From: CAZAZQ01 sp964489705
Lineage (GTDB): Bacteria > Zixibacteria > MSB-5A5 > GN15 > FEB-12
Direction: 5' to 3'
DNA: 64,000 nt
NCBI GenBank assembly: GCA_964489705.1
Contig: CAZAZQ010000009.1
Location: forward strand, 85,915 to 149,914
The notes under the pieces: model-generated
Seen by the model: the letters and a program-made list of their open reading frames with translations, nothing else
Told to the model about the DNA's origin: nothing
Database searches by the model: none
Made by a program: the position numbers and the translations under genes
In this document: positions 1 through 8,236 of the stretch, one piece after another
Layout of the letters: every line of letters starts with the position of its first letter
Numbering within the stretch: the stretch's first letter is position 1

Positions 1-47
1 CGATATTAATGAAACAGATATATGACCTCACACAGTAAGGAACACCG

Positions 48-1109
48 ATGAAAGAACGCTTGCCGTCCATAATGCTCCTTTTGGGATTGTGCTTTATCGT
101 GTCCCCCGCTTCCTATTCCCAAGAGGTGTTTGAAGAAAGCCGCAATGTCTATACGACCCGGGAGCTGGACAAAAGTCTTTCCATGGCAAAAGGAAACAAG
201 GTCGTTATCCGCTCGGCGGCGACTCTCGAGGGCTCGCTTGCCGTCGTCACTGGCGAGAGCAACGACGTCGCCATCGCATATTTCAAAAAAGCCAACACCG
301 ATTCGCGTTCCAAAGCGCGCGACTATATCGATCTCATCGCCGTCCAACTGAGCCAAGCCCCGGAGGGTATCCGGGTCGATTTGCGGGCTCCCAATCCGGC
401 GCCGTGGGAAGATGACGAGAGCGGTTTTGTGGAAGCCCGTCTGACCGTACCGAAAGAATCGCTCGTGGAAATCAAAGCTCAGTACTTCGATGTCTCCGTC
501 ACCGGTCCCGTCAAGTCGGTGACGGCACCTTCCTCGATGGGGAAATTCATCCTCCGCAACGTCACCCATGCCGTGGACATCAAGACCGTCAACCAGCGGG
601 TCTTGCTGGAAAATATCAGCGGGGAAATCAACGTTTCCACCAGCAACGCCCTCTTAGCGGCGAAAGATATCACCGCTACCGCCAAGCAAGCGACTTTCCG
701 CAATGACGGCGGCGATATTGAAATAACCGGCTGTACCGGCGAATTGAACATTACCAACAGCTACGGGAGAATAAAGGTTCGCAAATTCACCCCTACGCCG
801 GTGAGAAGCATCATCCGCAATTTTTCAGGACCTATCGAACTTTCTCTCACATCGTTGGAGAAAGGACAACTGATTGTCAACAACCGCTACGAAGATATTG
901 AAATCAATATCCCTCCAACCATTTCCGCCCGTCTCTCCCTCGCTGTCGAAGAAGGAGGAAAAATCAACGTCGGCAGCTTTCCTTTCCAAACCGACCTTGT
1001 CCAGCCCAACCGACTGAATCTCGTGGCGGGAGAAGGAGTCGCTCTCATCAGCGCCGCCATTCGCGGCAAGGGCAATATTTACATACGTGCGGAAGAAGAA
1101 GGAGAATAA
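48..1109 (+). CDS. Exported DUF4097-like beta-helical/adhesin-type protein
   Basis: The protein has 353 residues and an N-terminal signal peptide (residues 1 to about 24, ending in SYSQ), so it is exported. The rest is rich in short beta-strand repeats such as LENISGEINVSTSNALLAAK and DGGDIEITGCTGELNITNS. This ladder is typical of DUF4097/DUF2807 putative adhesin domains, which fold as right-handed beta-helices. No catalytic motif is visible. An AAGGAA Shine-Dalgarno lies just before the ATG. The next gene (SppA fusion) starts 3 nt after the stop, so the two are probably co-transcribed. The family is seen by pattern; the function (envelope or surface role) is inference. Confidence 0.7.
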   Translation: MKERLPSIMLLLGLCFIVSPASYSQEVFEESRNVYTTRELDKSLSMAKGNKVVIRSAATLEGSLAVVTGESNDVAIAYFKKANTDSRSKARDYIDLIAVQLSQAPEGIRVDLRAPNPAPWEDDESGFVEARLTVPKESLVEIKAQYFDVSVTGPVKSVTAPSSMGKFILRNVTHAVDIKTVNQRVLLENISGEINVSTSNALLAAKDITATAKQATFRNDGGDIEITGCTGELNITNSYGRIKVRKFTPTPVRSIIRNFSGPIELSLTSLEKGQLIVNNRYEDIEINIPPTISARLSLAVEEGGKINVGSFPFQTDLVQPNRLNLVAGEGVALISAAIRGKGNIYIRAEEEGE

Positions 1110-1112
1110 GTA

Positions 1113-3533
1113 ATGAAAAAAATCGGTGCCTTGGTTCCGGCTGTTTTCCTGTCGGTCGTTTTCGGTTCTTTTTCGCCTGTCTTTGGGGAGCGAATCCCCA
1201 TCCCGGAAGGAGTATTTTACTACAAACCGGCGGCGTCGGTCTTCGGTGCCGAGGCGGCATGGATTAATCCCGCCCGCCTGGGGAAATTCCGCACCGCCAG
1301 CTATCAGTTCATGGGCGACTTTCACGAGGGTACCGCTCTCAAGAGTTGGGGAACGGTAGTGGTGCACGACCAGCTTGCCGTCGCTTACCGATATCTGGCA
1401 AACGAAGGGGAAGTCAACGCGCGGGAATACCTTTTCGGTACCGGTTTCACTTTGGGACAGCAACTTAATTTCGGCGTCTCATACCGCTATTTCAAAGAGG
1501 CGCCGGGAATTTACAACAAGCGCCACTTTTGGAATATTGGGCTCAGTGGCGGCGGGCGCGGACCTTTTCAATGGGGTGCCGTCTTTTCCAATTTGAACCG
1601 CGGCGCCGTTAACGGCGTTCGCACCGAAACCGAGCAGCGCTATTCTCTTTCGTATCGCCCGCTTGGAAACAAGATGACCATCTCCGTGGATATGTTCCTT
1701 TCCACCAAGACGAAGTTTTCCAATGCCGACTATACCTATCACGTAGAAGCCGAACCGCGTCCAGGGCTTTTCATCGAAGGTGCGTATACCTCGGATAAAG
1801 ATTATTTCGTCGGCGTGCGGGTCAATCTCCGGCAGTATTTCACCGGTGTCCAAAGCCTTTTCCACAAGGGGAGCGGTCACCGACGAACGACCACGTACGT
1901 CGGTGCCACCTTGCAACGCCAAAGCTCCTTGCTCTCGTTACGCCCCCGGCGGCTGTCATTGAAGCTTTCCGGCAAAGTGCAGGAGAACCCGCCCCAACCG
2001 GTGTTTGGCAAACCGCAACCCTCTTTTATCTCGTTGGTGCTGTCCATCTACCGGGCGGCGGAAGACGCTTCCATCAGGGAAATGACGGTGGAGCTGAAAA
2101 ATCTCTCTCTCGGCTTTGCTCAAGCACAGGAACTTCGCACCGCTCTTCAACATTTTCGCCGAGCAGGCAAAAAAATTATTTGTTACCTCTCTTCACCGGA
2201 TAACATCGGATATTACATCGCTTCGGCGGCTGACTCGATAATCATCCCACCTGTCAGTCAGCTCAATCTGGTGGGGCTGAAGGCGGAGTTGACTTTCTTT
2301 GCGGGGACGTTGGGAAAGTTGGGCGTCAAAGCCGACCTCATGCAAATCGGCAACTACAAAACCGCCGCCGAGCAACTGACGAGGGAATCGGCTTCGGAAT
2401 ACAACCGACAGCAAGTCAACCGGCTGCTGGATAATGTATACAGCCAGTTTGTCGAGGCAATTGCCGAAGGGAGGAAACTAACCGTTGACTCCGTCAAGAC
2501 CATCATCGACAACGGTCCCTATACCTCAAAAGAAGCGCTTCGCTATGGTCTGGTCGATAACCTCTGTTACCAAGATGACTTTCACGAGTGCTTCCCTTCC
2601 CGGTTTCCTCGCATCTCTTTTGGAGAGTACCTCAGAGATACCCTTTTGAATGACGGATGCCCGCAGAAGCCGCTTCTTGCCGTTGTGGTCGGAGAAGGGG
2701 AAATAGATGCTTCCGGTAAGGGTGTGAATCCTTTCAGCCGAGGAGAAAGGCTCACTCCTTCCCTAATGAAGCGAGCCTTTCGTAAAGTTACCGAAAGCCC
2801 GGAGGTGAAAGGGGTGATTTTTCGCATAGATTCTCCGGGTGGTACCGTCGGCGCCAGCGAAGATATTTACCGTGCCGTCTCAGAGCTTGCCTCTAAAAAA
2901 CCGTTGGTCACCTCCATGTCGAATGTCGCCGCTTCGGGCGGCTACTATATCGCCATGCCGGGGAAATATATCTTTGCCGATGCCGCGACCATCACCGGCT
3001 CCATCGGAGTGTTCGGGGGCAAGATGGATTTGAGCAATCTCTATAAAAAAATCCGCCTGGGAAAAGAGCTGTATACCCGCGGGCGTTTCGCCGGTATGTT
3101 GACAACCCTCCGTCCCTTCACGCCTGAGGAGCGAAAAAAATACTTCTCGCACCTGTCCGCTTTTTACTCCCACTTTATCGACCTTGTCGCAAACAACCGG
3201 AGGCTGCCGAGCGACTCAATCGATGCGCTCGGGCAAGGCAGGGTCTGGACCGGCAGAGAAGCTCTTGAGAATGGGCTGGTCGACGAAGAGGGAGGAATCA
3301 AACAGTCACTCGATTTCCTTGCGGAAAAAACAAGGATAGACGACTATCGCATCGTCATCCATCCGCAAAAGAGAAAGTGGTTCTCTCTTCCCGGTACTTC
3401 CTTTCTTAACATGCTCGCTGATGCCTTGGGACTGGCACCCTCCTCCTCGTTTTCAGGCTTGACGGATATGAGCGATTTCTTTGAAGGCGAAGTTTTCTTG
3501 GCGCGTCTTCCGTACGACATTGAGATAAAATAG
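1113..3533 (+). CDS. sppA: Signal peptide peptidase SppA (S49) fused to N-terminal PorV-like barrel domain
   Basis: The 806-residue protein starts with a signal peptide (residues 1-25). Residues about 30-290 look like an outer-membrane beta-barrel of the PorV/UPF0164 type: alternating aromatic strands and an AAWINPARLG motif near the N-terminus. Residues about 320-790 are a tandem S49 protease of the long SppA form. The general-base lysine lies in GNYKTAAEQ (Lys416) in the first S49 repeat, and the nucleophile in AASGGYYIA (Ser608) in the second, so both halves of the Ser-Lys dyad are present. SppA degrades signal peptides and membrane-protein fragments. The usual N-terminal transmembrane anchor is replaced by the barrel-like region, which is unusual. 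The gene follows the DUF4097-like gene by 3 nt. Confidence 0.85.
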   Translation: MKKIGALVPAVFLSVVFGSFSPVFGERIPIPEGVFYYKPAASVFGAEAAWINPARLGKFRTASYQFMGDFHEGTALKSWGTVVVHDQLAVAYRYLANEGEVNAREYLFGTGFTLGQQLNFGVSYRYFKEAPGIYNKRHFWNIGLSGGGRGPFQWGAVFSNLNRGAVNGVRTETEQRYSLSYRPLGNKMTISVDMFLSTKTKFSNADYTYHVEAEPRPGLFIEGAYTSDKDYFVGVRVNLRQYFTGVQSLFHKGSGHRRTTTYVGATLQRQSSLLSLRPRRLSLKLSGKVQENPPQPVFGKPQPSFISLVLSIYRAAEDASIREMTVELKNLSLGFAQAQELRTALQHFRRAGKKIICYLSSPDNIGYYIASAADSIIIPPVSQLNLVGLKAELTFFAGTLGKLGVKADLMQIGNYKTAAEQLTRESASEYNRQQVNRLLDNVYSQFVEAIAEGRKLTVDSVKTIIDNGPYTSKEALRYGLVDNLCYQDDFHECFPSRFPRISFGEYLRDTLLNDGCPQKPLLAVVVGEGEIDASGKGVNPFSRGERLTPSLMKRAFRKVTESPEVKGVIFRIDSPGGTVGASEDIYRAVSELASKKPLVTSMSNVAASGGYYIAMPGKYIFADAATITGSIGVFGGKMDLSNLYKKIRLGKELYTRGRFAGMLTTLRPFTPEERKKYFSHLSAFYSHFIDLVANNRRLPSDSIDALGQGRVWTGREALENGLVDEEGGIKQSLDFLAEKTRIDDYRIVIHPQKRKWFSLPGTSFLNMLADALGLAPSSSFSGLTDMSDFFEGEVFLARLPYDIEIK

Positions 3534-3626
3534 ATGCCCTGGTTATAGCCGGGGGTATCTACAAAGCTTCTTCTGATTTAATATACATGAGAGGGGCTTG
3601 AAAAAGATCCGGCAGAACGGAAAGAA

Positions 3627-3650
3627 GCAGATCCGTTCCGGATCTTCCCT
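3627..3650. repeat. Palindromic intergenic repeat, type d
   Basis: AGATCC and GGATCT arms (3629-3634 and 3640-3645) enclose a 5-nt loop and are followed by TCCCT. The same unit recurs at 22808-22833, in the large repeat array downstream of the ABC transporter. Confidence 0.6.
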
Positions 3651-3680
3651 CCTAAGAGAGTGTTGTTTCTCAACCAAACA

Positions 3681-3713
3681 AAAAAGGCAGAAGCGAAAAG
3701 CTCCTGCCTTTTT
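3681..3713. terminator. Bidirectional intrinsic terminator
   Basis: AAAAAGGCAG at 3681-3690 pairs with CTGCCTTTTT at 3704-3713. The A/T flanks give a U-tract on both strands. It lies between the convergent sppA and SWIB genes and would serve both. Confidence 0.75.
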
Positions 3714-3730
3714 CACCACTCGAGAAAGAA

Positions 3731-4246
3731 CTATTTCAGATGCTTGGAAATGAGCTTGGTCATCTCAAACATTGAAACTTTCTTCTTACCGCCGAAGATC
3801 TTTTTCAGCTTCTCGTCGGCGTTAATCATCCGGCGATTGATGGCGTCTTGAAGTTTGTTCTTCTTGATGTACGCCCAAATCTTCTTGGTGACTTCCGTCC
3901 GTGGAAGAGGCTTTGCCCCGACGACAGCCGCCAGCGCTTCCGAAGGAGACCACGGACGCATGAAAGCCGGATTGGGTTTGCGTTTGGCTTTGGTTTTTTT
4001 CTTGGCGGTGGCTTTCTTGGTGGTTCTCTTCGCAGTGGCTTTTTTGGCTGTGGTCTTACGAGTAGTTGTCTTCCGAGTGGTTTTCTTCGCCGTTGTTTTC
4101 TTCTTCACCGTCGTTCGTTTCGCCGCTGTCTTCTTTTTGGCTGCGGGTTTCTTCTTGGCGGTAGTTTTTTTGGCAGTCGCCTTCTTTGTTGTCTTCTTCA
4201 CCGCTTTCTTCTTTGGCGCTGCTTTCTTCTTCTTTGCTACTGCCAT
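3731..4246 (-). CDS. Histone-H1-like lysine-rich protein with C-terminal SWIB/MDM2 domain
   Basis: With the start at 4246 the protein has 171 residues. An AAGGAG Shine-Dalgarno lies 6 nt before this ATG; an in-frame ATG 18 nt upstream has no such site. The first ~95 residues are almost entirely Lys, Ala, Thr and Arg in KKTTAKK/KKATAKR-type repeats resembling histone H1 tails and bacterial Hc1/AlgP-like proteins, and should bind DNA non-specifically. The C-terminal ~75 residues (PNPAFMRPWSPSEALAAVVG through KKIWAYIKKNKLQD) match the SWIB domain found in eukaryotic chromatin factors and in chlamydial proteins. The likely role is nucleoid organisation, which is inference from domain content. It is a stand-alone gene, converging with sppA. 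Confidence 0.85.
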   Translation of the reverse strand: MAVAKKKKAAPKKKAVKKTTKKATAKKTTAKKKPAAKKKTAAKRTTVKKKTTAKKTTRKTTTRKTTAKKATAKRTTKKATAKKKTKAKRKPNPAFMRPWSPSEALAAVVGAKPLPRTEVTKKIWAYIKKNKLQDAINRRMINADEKLKKIFGGKKKVSMFEMTKLISKHLK

Positions 4247-4439
4247 CTGTTGCTCCTTTAGCATCGAGGTTTATGTTAAGAGGTTCTCTTCGTTTCTCTT
4301 ATCTCCAGTGATATCCTCCGCATTTGCAGGTGACAACCAAGCGCCACTGCCTTACCTACGTAAAAAACATAACCTTTTTTTTATTTTTTAAGCAAGAAAA
4401 AAATTTACTCCGAGGAATAATTTTTTCGCTTTTTCCCCT

Positions 4440-5663
4440 CTAAAGCGAGAGGGTTTTCCCCGACGTCACAGAACCATCTCCACGCTGCAGCACTATGACG
4501 GGTGCTTCCGTCGGACAACCCAAGCGGAAGGGGAACCAATGTCCCACGCCGGAAGTGGTGTAGAGGTGGCTCCCGTTCTCTCGGTAGTGTCCCCAGAGAA
4601 AATGCGGTTTCCCTACCCACTCCGCCAGCGAACGCCGCGCCAGCCCGATTTGGGTGCCGTGGGTGTGCCCCGCAAGAGTGAGAGTGACGCCTTTCTCCGC
4701 GGCGAAGAGGAAAGCATCGGGACGGTGACTCATCAAAAGGGTGAACCCTTTCGGAGGAGAATGGGTCAGGGCGGCGTCAATAGTTCGGTGGTAGAAGGAT
4801 GCGGTCGAGGCAAACAACCGAGCCGGATCGTCAATCCCAATAAGAGTGAGAGCTTCGGAGGCAACGGGTACCGTCAGCCCCTCGTTGACCAACAGCGGGA
4901 TGGGCGACGCATCGAATATCCGTCGCACTGTCTTCAGCCCTTGGTAATGCTCATGGTTCCCCAGGCAGGCATACGTGCCGAGAGGAGGGTGCAACGCCGC
5001 TATCATCGTCAGCGCTCTCGGCAGCATCTGCAAATCGTCAGCAATATCGCCGGTCACCAGCACCAGATCGGGAGCAAACGGTTCGGCGCGGGAGAGTACT
5101 TGTTCCAAGTCGTCCAAGGTGACAAAGTAGCGCAGGTGGATATCCGAGAGATGGAGAATCTTTAACCCTTCAAGTGCCTCAGGCAGGTTGCTAATGAGAA
5201 TCGGCAGGCGAAACACTCGTGCCTGAGCGTAAGAGCGTGCCACGCCCGACATCCCGACCGCCAGCGCGGTTGCCGGCATCCCTACCGCGGCTGCCTTGAG
5301 GAAGAGCCGACGGCGCGAGTTGGGTGGAGAAATGTCCCGTCGGGCGGAGCGTCTTTCCAAAAGAGCAAGCAGTTTGAGCAGTCCTCCCGAGAAGGGAAGG
5401 GAAACTACCAAGGCGCCTTCCGTAATCATCACCACCGTAATGGCAATAATCGAAAAGTAGACCAACCAAAGGTGAGAGGTGGTCGCTCCTTCCCAGAGCA
5501 AAAGTACCAGTCCCCCTCCCCCTACAGGCAAGCCCAGGACGATATACCGTATCGGGCGATGTCGCCACCAGCTCGGTGTGAAAAGACGCAGGAAAACGAC
5601 CGCAGCCGTTCCGAGGAGGAGAAGGATAGCCGTAATCAGGACGAGAAACGCAAAAAAGGACAT
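4440..5663 (-). CDS. Membrane-anchored calcineurin-like metallophosphoesterase
   Basis: The start chosen (5663) gives 407 residues beginning MSFFAFLVLITAILLLL; a longer frame to 5765 lacks a good initiation context. The N-terminal ~95 residues hold about three or four membrane segments. A twin-arginine-like stretch SRRRLFLKAAA follows (arginines near 117-119), then the phosphoesterase domain. Its metal and catalytic motifs are complete: LSDIH (Asp174, His176), TGDI (Asp206), GNHE (Asn236, His237), SHRPD and GHTHG. This is the YaeI/YkuE-like layout of a catalytic domain outside the cytoplasmic membrane. YkuE-type enzymes are Tat-exported and some YaeI-like ones act on lipid A precursors, but the substrate here cannot be read from sequence. 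It is divergent from the beta-helix gene. Confidence 0.8.
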   Translation of the reverse strand: MSFFAFLVLITAILLLLGTAAVVFLRLFTPSWWRHRPIRYIVLGLPVGGGGLVLLLWEGATTSHLWLVYFSIIAITVVMITEGALVVSLPFSGGLLKLLALLERRSARRDISPPNSRRRLFLKAAAVGMPATALAVGMSGVARSYAQARVFRLPILISNLPEALEGLKILHLSDIHLRYFVTLDDLEQVLSRAEPFAPDLVLVTGDIADDLQMLPRALTMIAALHPPLGTYACLGNHEHYQGLKTVRRIFDASPIPLLVNEGLTVPVASEALTLIGIDDPARLFASTASFYHRTIDAALTHSPPKGFTLLMSHRPDAFLFAAEKGVTLTLAGHTHGTQIGLARRSLAEWVGKPHFLWGHYRENGSHLYTTSGVGHWFPFRLGCPTEAPVIVLQRGDGSVTSGKTLSL

Positions 5664-5816
5664 GAGTCTCTCTTTGGTTACCTTTCCGTAAAAGAGTAAA
5701 ACAGTTTGCCTATGCTTACTTTCTTTATACGGGACTTCCTCAAGAAATATCGGTGGGAACGGCAAAGAAACTTTTTTCTTGATTTCGCACGACGGCTGAT
5801 ATTACGTAAAGGTAGA

Positions 5817-7019
5817 ATGAAGGCTCTCATCATTACACTCTTTATCTTAGTTTGGCTCTCGCTTCCGGGTGCTTCGACCACCTTGGTCGTGGAGCGCGGC
5901 TCGGATTTGCAAGCTGTCATCGACTACGCCAAAAACAACGATACGCTGCTCATTGCGGCGAAAACGTTCGAAGCGACACCGACGACTTTTCAAGAGCCGC
6001 TGTGCGGAAACTGTGAGCAAACCCGGACGCCGGTGACGGCGACTTACGGGTTTATCGTCAAGGGGAAATCGCTGGTTCTCATCGGAAGGGACCGCGATGC
6101 CTCGCGCTTGGTCACCAACGCCGGGTACGGGTTGTATTTTGAGGATTCTCCCTTCTCGGTCGTCCGGAACTTGACCGTGACGGGGGGAAAGCGCGACCCC
6201 GACGGCAACGCCACCGACGCCGGTATCGTGGTGCGCCGCTCGAAAGTCTGTATTCAAGAAGTGACGATTCGAGACAACGACCACCGGGTCGACTCGGTCG
6301 TCGTAGGAATCGGGGGGATCTTCGGACGAGAAGGAGCGGATATCATCGTCCAAAACTGCTTGATTGAGAACAACGGGTGGGACGGGGTGGCACTCTATCG
6401 CGGAGCGTCCGCCACCGTGACCGATTGCCTCATCAAGGACGGCCGCGGGGTCGGTATCGGCATTACCTGGGATGCGGTGTGTGTCGCCTATCGCAACGAA
6501 ATCACCGGCTACTGGAAAGGCATAGGGGCGTTCGGCTCCAGTTGGGTCATCGCCCGCAACAATTTGGTTCACGACAACCTCGGTTGGGGCATTATCGCCA
6601 CCGGCAAAGCCTACATGGAGATAACCAACAATGTTATCTACCACAACGGCAATTGCGGGCTGGCGCCGTGGTCGACGGAGAGCCGCGGGAGAATGTTGAA
6701 CAATATCATCGTCAACAACGGTTGGCGTGACCAGTGGGTTTGTCCGTGTGTGGGGGTGTGCAACTACGGCGATTGGGCAAAGTGGGAATTCCGGCATAAT
6801 ATCGTCTGGGGAAACAAGGCGGGAGAATACGAAAATATCTGGGATCAGACCGGCTTCAACGGAAATCTCAACGTCGATCCGTTATTTGTCGGGGAGGGTG
6901 ATTTTCACCTGCGACCTCAATCCCCCGCTTTCCATGCCGGCGATTCGACTCTTTTCAACCTGGACGGCACAATTTCCCATATCGGCTTGTACGGCGGACC
7001 GCAAGCCAAAAAAGAATAA
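5817..7019 (+). CDS. Exported right-handed parallel beta-helix protein
   Basis: The start at 5817 (MKALIITLFILVWLSLPGAS) begins with a clear signal peptide and has AAAGGT just upstream; the longer frame from 5706 is less likely. The 400-residue product has the DUF1565/pectate-lyase-like sequence of parallel beta-helix proteins: repeated rungs such as IIVQNCLIENNGWDGVALY, ATVTDCLIKDGRGVGIG and MEITNNVIYHNGNCGL. The C-terminus has the VDPLFVGEGDFHLRPQSPA motif that usually caps such helices in FCB bacteria. These proteins bind or cleave polysaccharides or serve as surface scaffolds. No catalytic residues can be assigned with certainty, and no C-terminal sorting domain is seen. Confidence 0.75.
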   Translation: MKALIITLFILVWLSLPGASTTLVVERGSDLQAVIDYAKNNDTLLIAAKTFEATPTTFQEPLCGNCEQTRTPVTATYGFIVKGKSLVLIGRDRDASRLVTNAGYGLYFEDSPFSVVRNLTVTGGKRDPDGNATDAGIVVRRSKVCIQEVTIRDNDHRVDSVVVGIGGIFGREGADIIVQNCLIENNGWDGVALYRGASATVTDCLIKDGRGVGIGITWDAVCVAYRNEITGYWKGIGAFGSSWVIARNNLVHDNLGWGIIATGKAYMEITNNVIYHNGNCGLAPWSTESRGRMLNNIIVNNGWRDQWVCPCVGVCNYGDWAKWEFRHNIVWGNKAGEYENIWDQTGFNGNLNVDPLFVGEGDFHLRPQSPAFHAGDSTLFNLDGTISHIGLYGGPQAKKE

Positions 7020-7168
7020 ATAAAAAAAACTTTCTTTTTTTCTTTATAAACTTACTATCCAATAAGCTCGTAGTAATTAGAGTGAAATAAAGTTAAATAA
7101 TCGAGGCGGAACAACCGAATTTTATTTAGGAGAGTAGTTTTGCTGCATGTTAACAGGAGGTACTTTGT

Positions 7169-8110
7169 ATGAAACGTTTGTTGATTGTATCTATGCTTAT
7201 GCTCATCGGAGTGTCGCTCGTTTTTGTTTTGGGATGTGACGAAGAGAAAAGCACGGGGCCAGGTGGGAACAAGACTGAAGGAGACCCCAACGACCCAGTA
7301 TACACGGCAGTTTCCGACGGGATGGAGGCACCGGGGGAATTTAACGGGATGTTACTTTCATTCACGATGGAATTCAGCGACGCTATCCTCGATTCGGATG
7401 TGGTCCTTGTTCCTCAAGGAGAAAAGACATTTTTTGAAAAGGCTTTGGGCATCGAAGCAGAGAGTCTGAGCCTCTCCTATCATGACGCCAGCCAATACTG
7501 GTATTTTTTCTTCACGGCAGACGAGCTTGATACGCTGAGCAACGGTGTCATCGATACCCTCGTCCTGACCGTAACGGACTCAATACAGTTCCTTCATGAT
7601 ACTCTCCCCGTCCAGTTTCCCGACTCCGCTTTGTTGACCGGCATTAAGTGCGGAGCCTCACTGGAGGCTACTTCTTCTTTCCACGGCACTATTTCGGTGA
7701 CGCAAAATGCCTCCATCGAAGGTGACCTGCCGGCACAAGGTGATATCATGATTGTAGGTACCGGCACCATGAATATGAACGGCCGGAATAACGAGGATAC
7801 CGTTTCGTACTGCACGATAGTTTTGGCGATGAACGTGGTATTTGACAGTCTGCAAGCCAACTTAACTGACTTGGAGAATGACGGTTGCCCGTACGCCGGT
7901 TCGTGGTCGTTCAGCGGTTCGATCAATTTGAACTGCTTCGGCGACACTTTGTTCTCCTATAATGACACGTGGACGGTGCACGAAACGTTCAACGGGAACA
8001 TCACTACCACGACGTTTGAAAACTCCACCACCAAGTGGACAATCGTCGATACCTGTGAAGCGGGGGGCGATGCCCCGGTGTGGGAATGGGACGATCGGAA
8101 AGACCGATAG
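7169..8110 (+). CDS. Lipoprotein, unknown function
   Basis: The 313-residue protein has a lipobox, FVLGC, with the lipidated cysteine at about residue 23. It is followed by an acidic DEEKSTGPGG linker typical of lipoproteins in this lineage. An AGGAGG Shine-Dalgarno precedes the ATG. The mature part is Asp/Ser/Thr-rich and beta-predicted, with no known motif. Its C-terminal third (NDGCPYAGSWSFSGSINLNC ... DTWTVHETFNGNITTTTFE) has the same order of features as the lipoprotein at 57518-58375 (GCPSSGSISADFVM ... TWTVSITFTDG), which suggests distant paralogues. A strong terminator follows. Confidence 0.75.
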   Translation: MKRLLIVSMLMLIGVSLVFVLGCDEEKSTGPGGNKTEGDPNDPVYTAVSDGMEAPGEFNGMLLSFTMEFSDAILDSDVVLVPQGEKTFFEKALGIEAESLSLSYHDASQYWYFFFTADELDTLSNGVIDTLVLTVTDSIQFLHDTLPVQFPDSALLTGIKCGASLEATSSFHGTISVTQNASIEGDLPAQGDIMIVGTGTMNMNGRNNEDTVSYCTIVLAMNVVFDSLQANLTDLENDGCPYAGSWSFSGSINLNCFGDTLFSYNDTWTVHETFNGNITTTTFENSTTKWTIVDTCEAGGDAPVWEWDDRKDR

Positions 8111-8133
8111 AGCTGAGCCGAACATTGCAAAGC

Positions 8134-8165
8134 AAGCGCCTTCTTTTAAGAAGGCGCTTTTTTTT
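8134..8165 (+). terminator. Intrinsic terminator
   Basis: AAGCGCCTTCTT and AAGAAGGCGCTT form a perfect 12-bp stem with a minimal loop, followed by six more T. It lies directly after the lipoprotein gene. Confidence 0.9.
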
Positions 8166-8236
8166 GTACCTTCTGACAGACGAGACGAAAAAAAACTTTT
8201 TTGTCCATGTCGAATCTCCTACCTTGAAGCGGAGCA

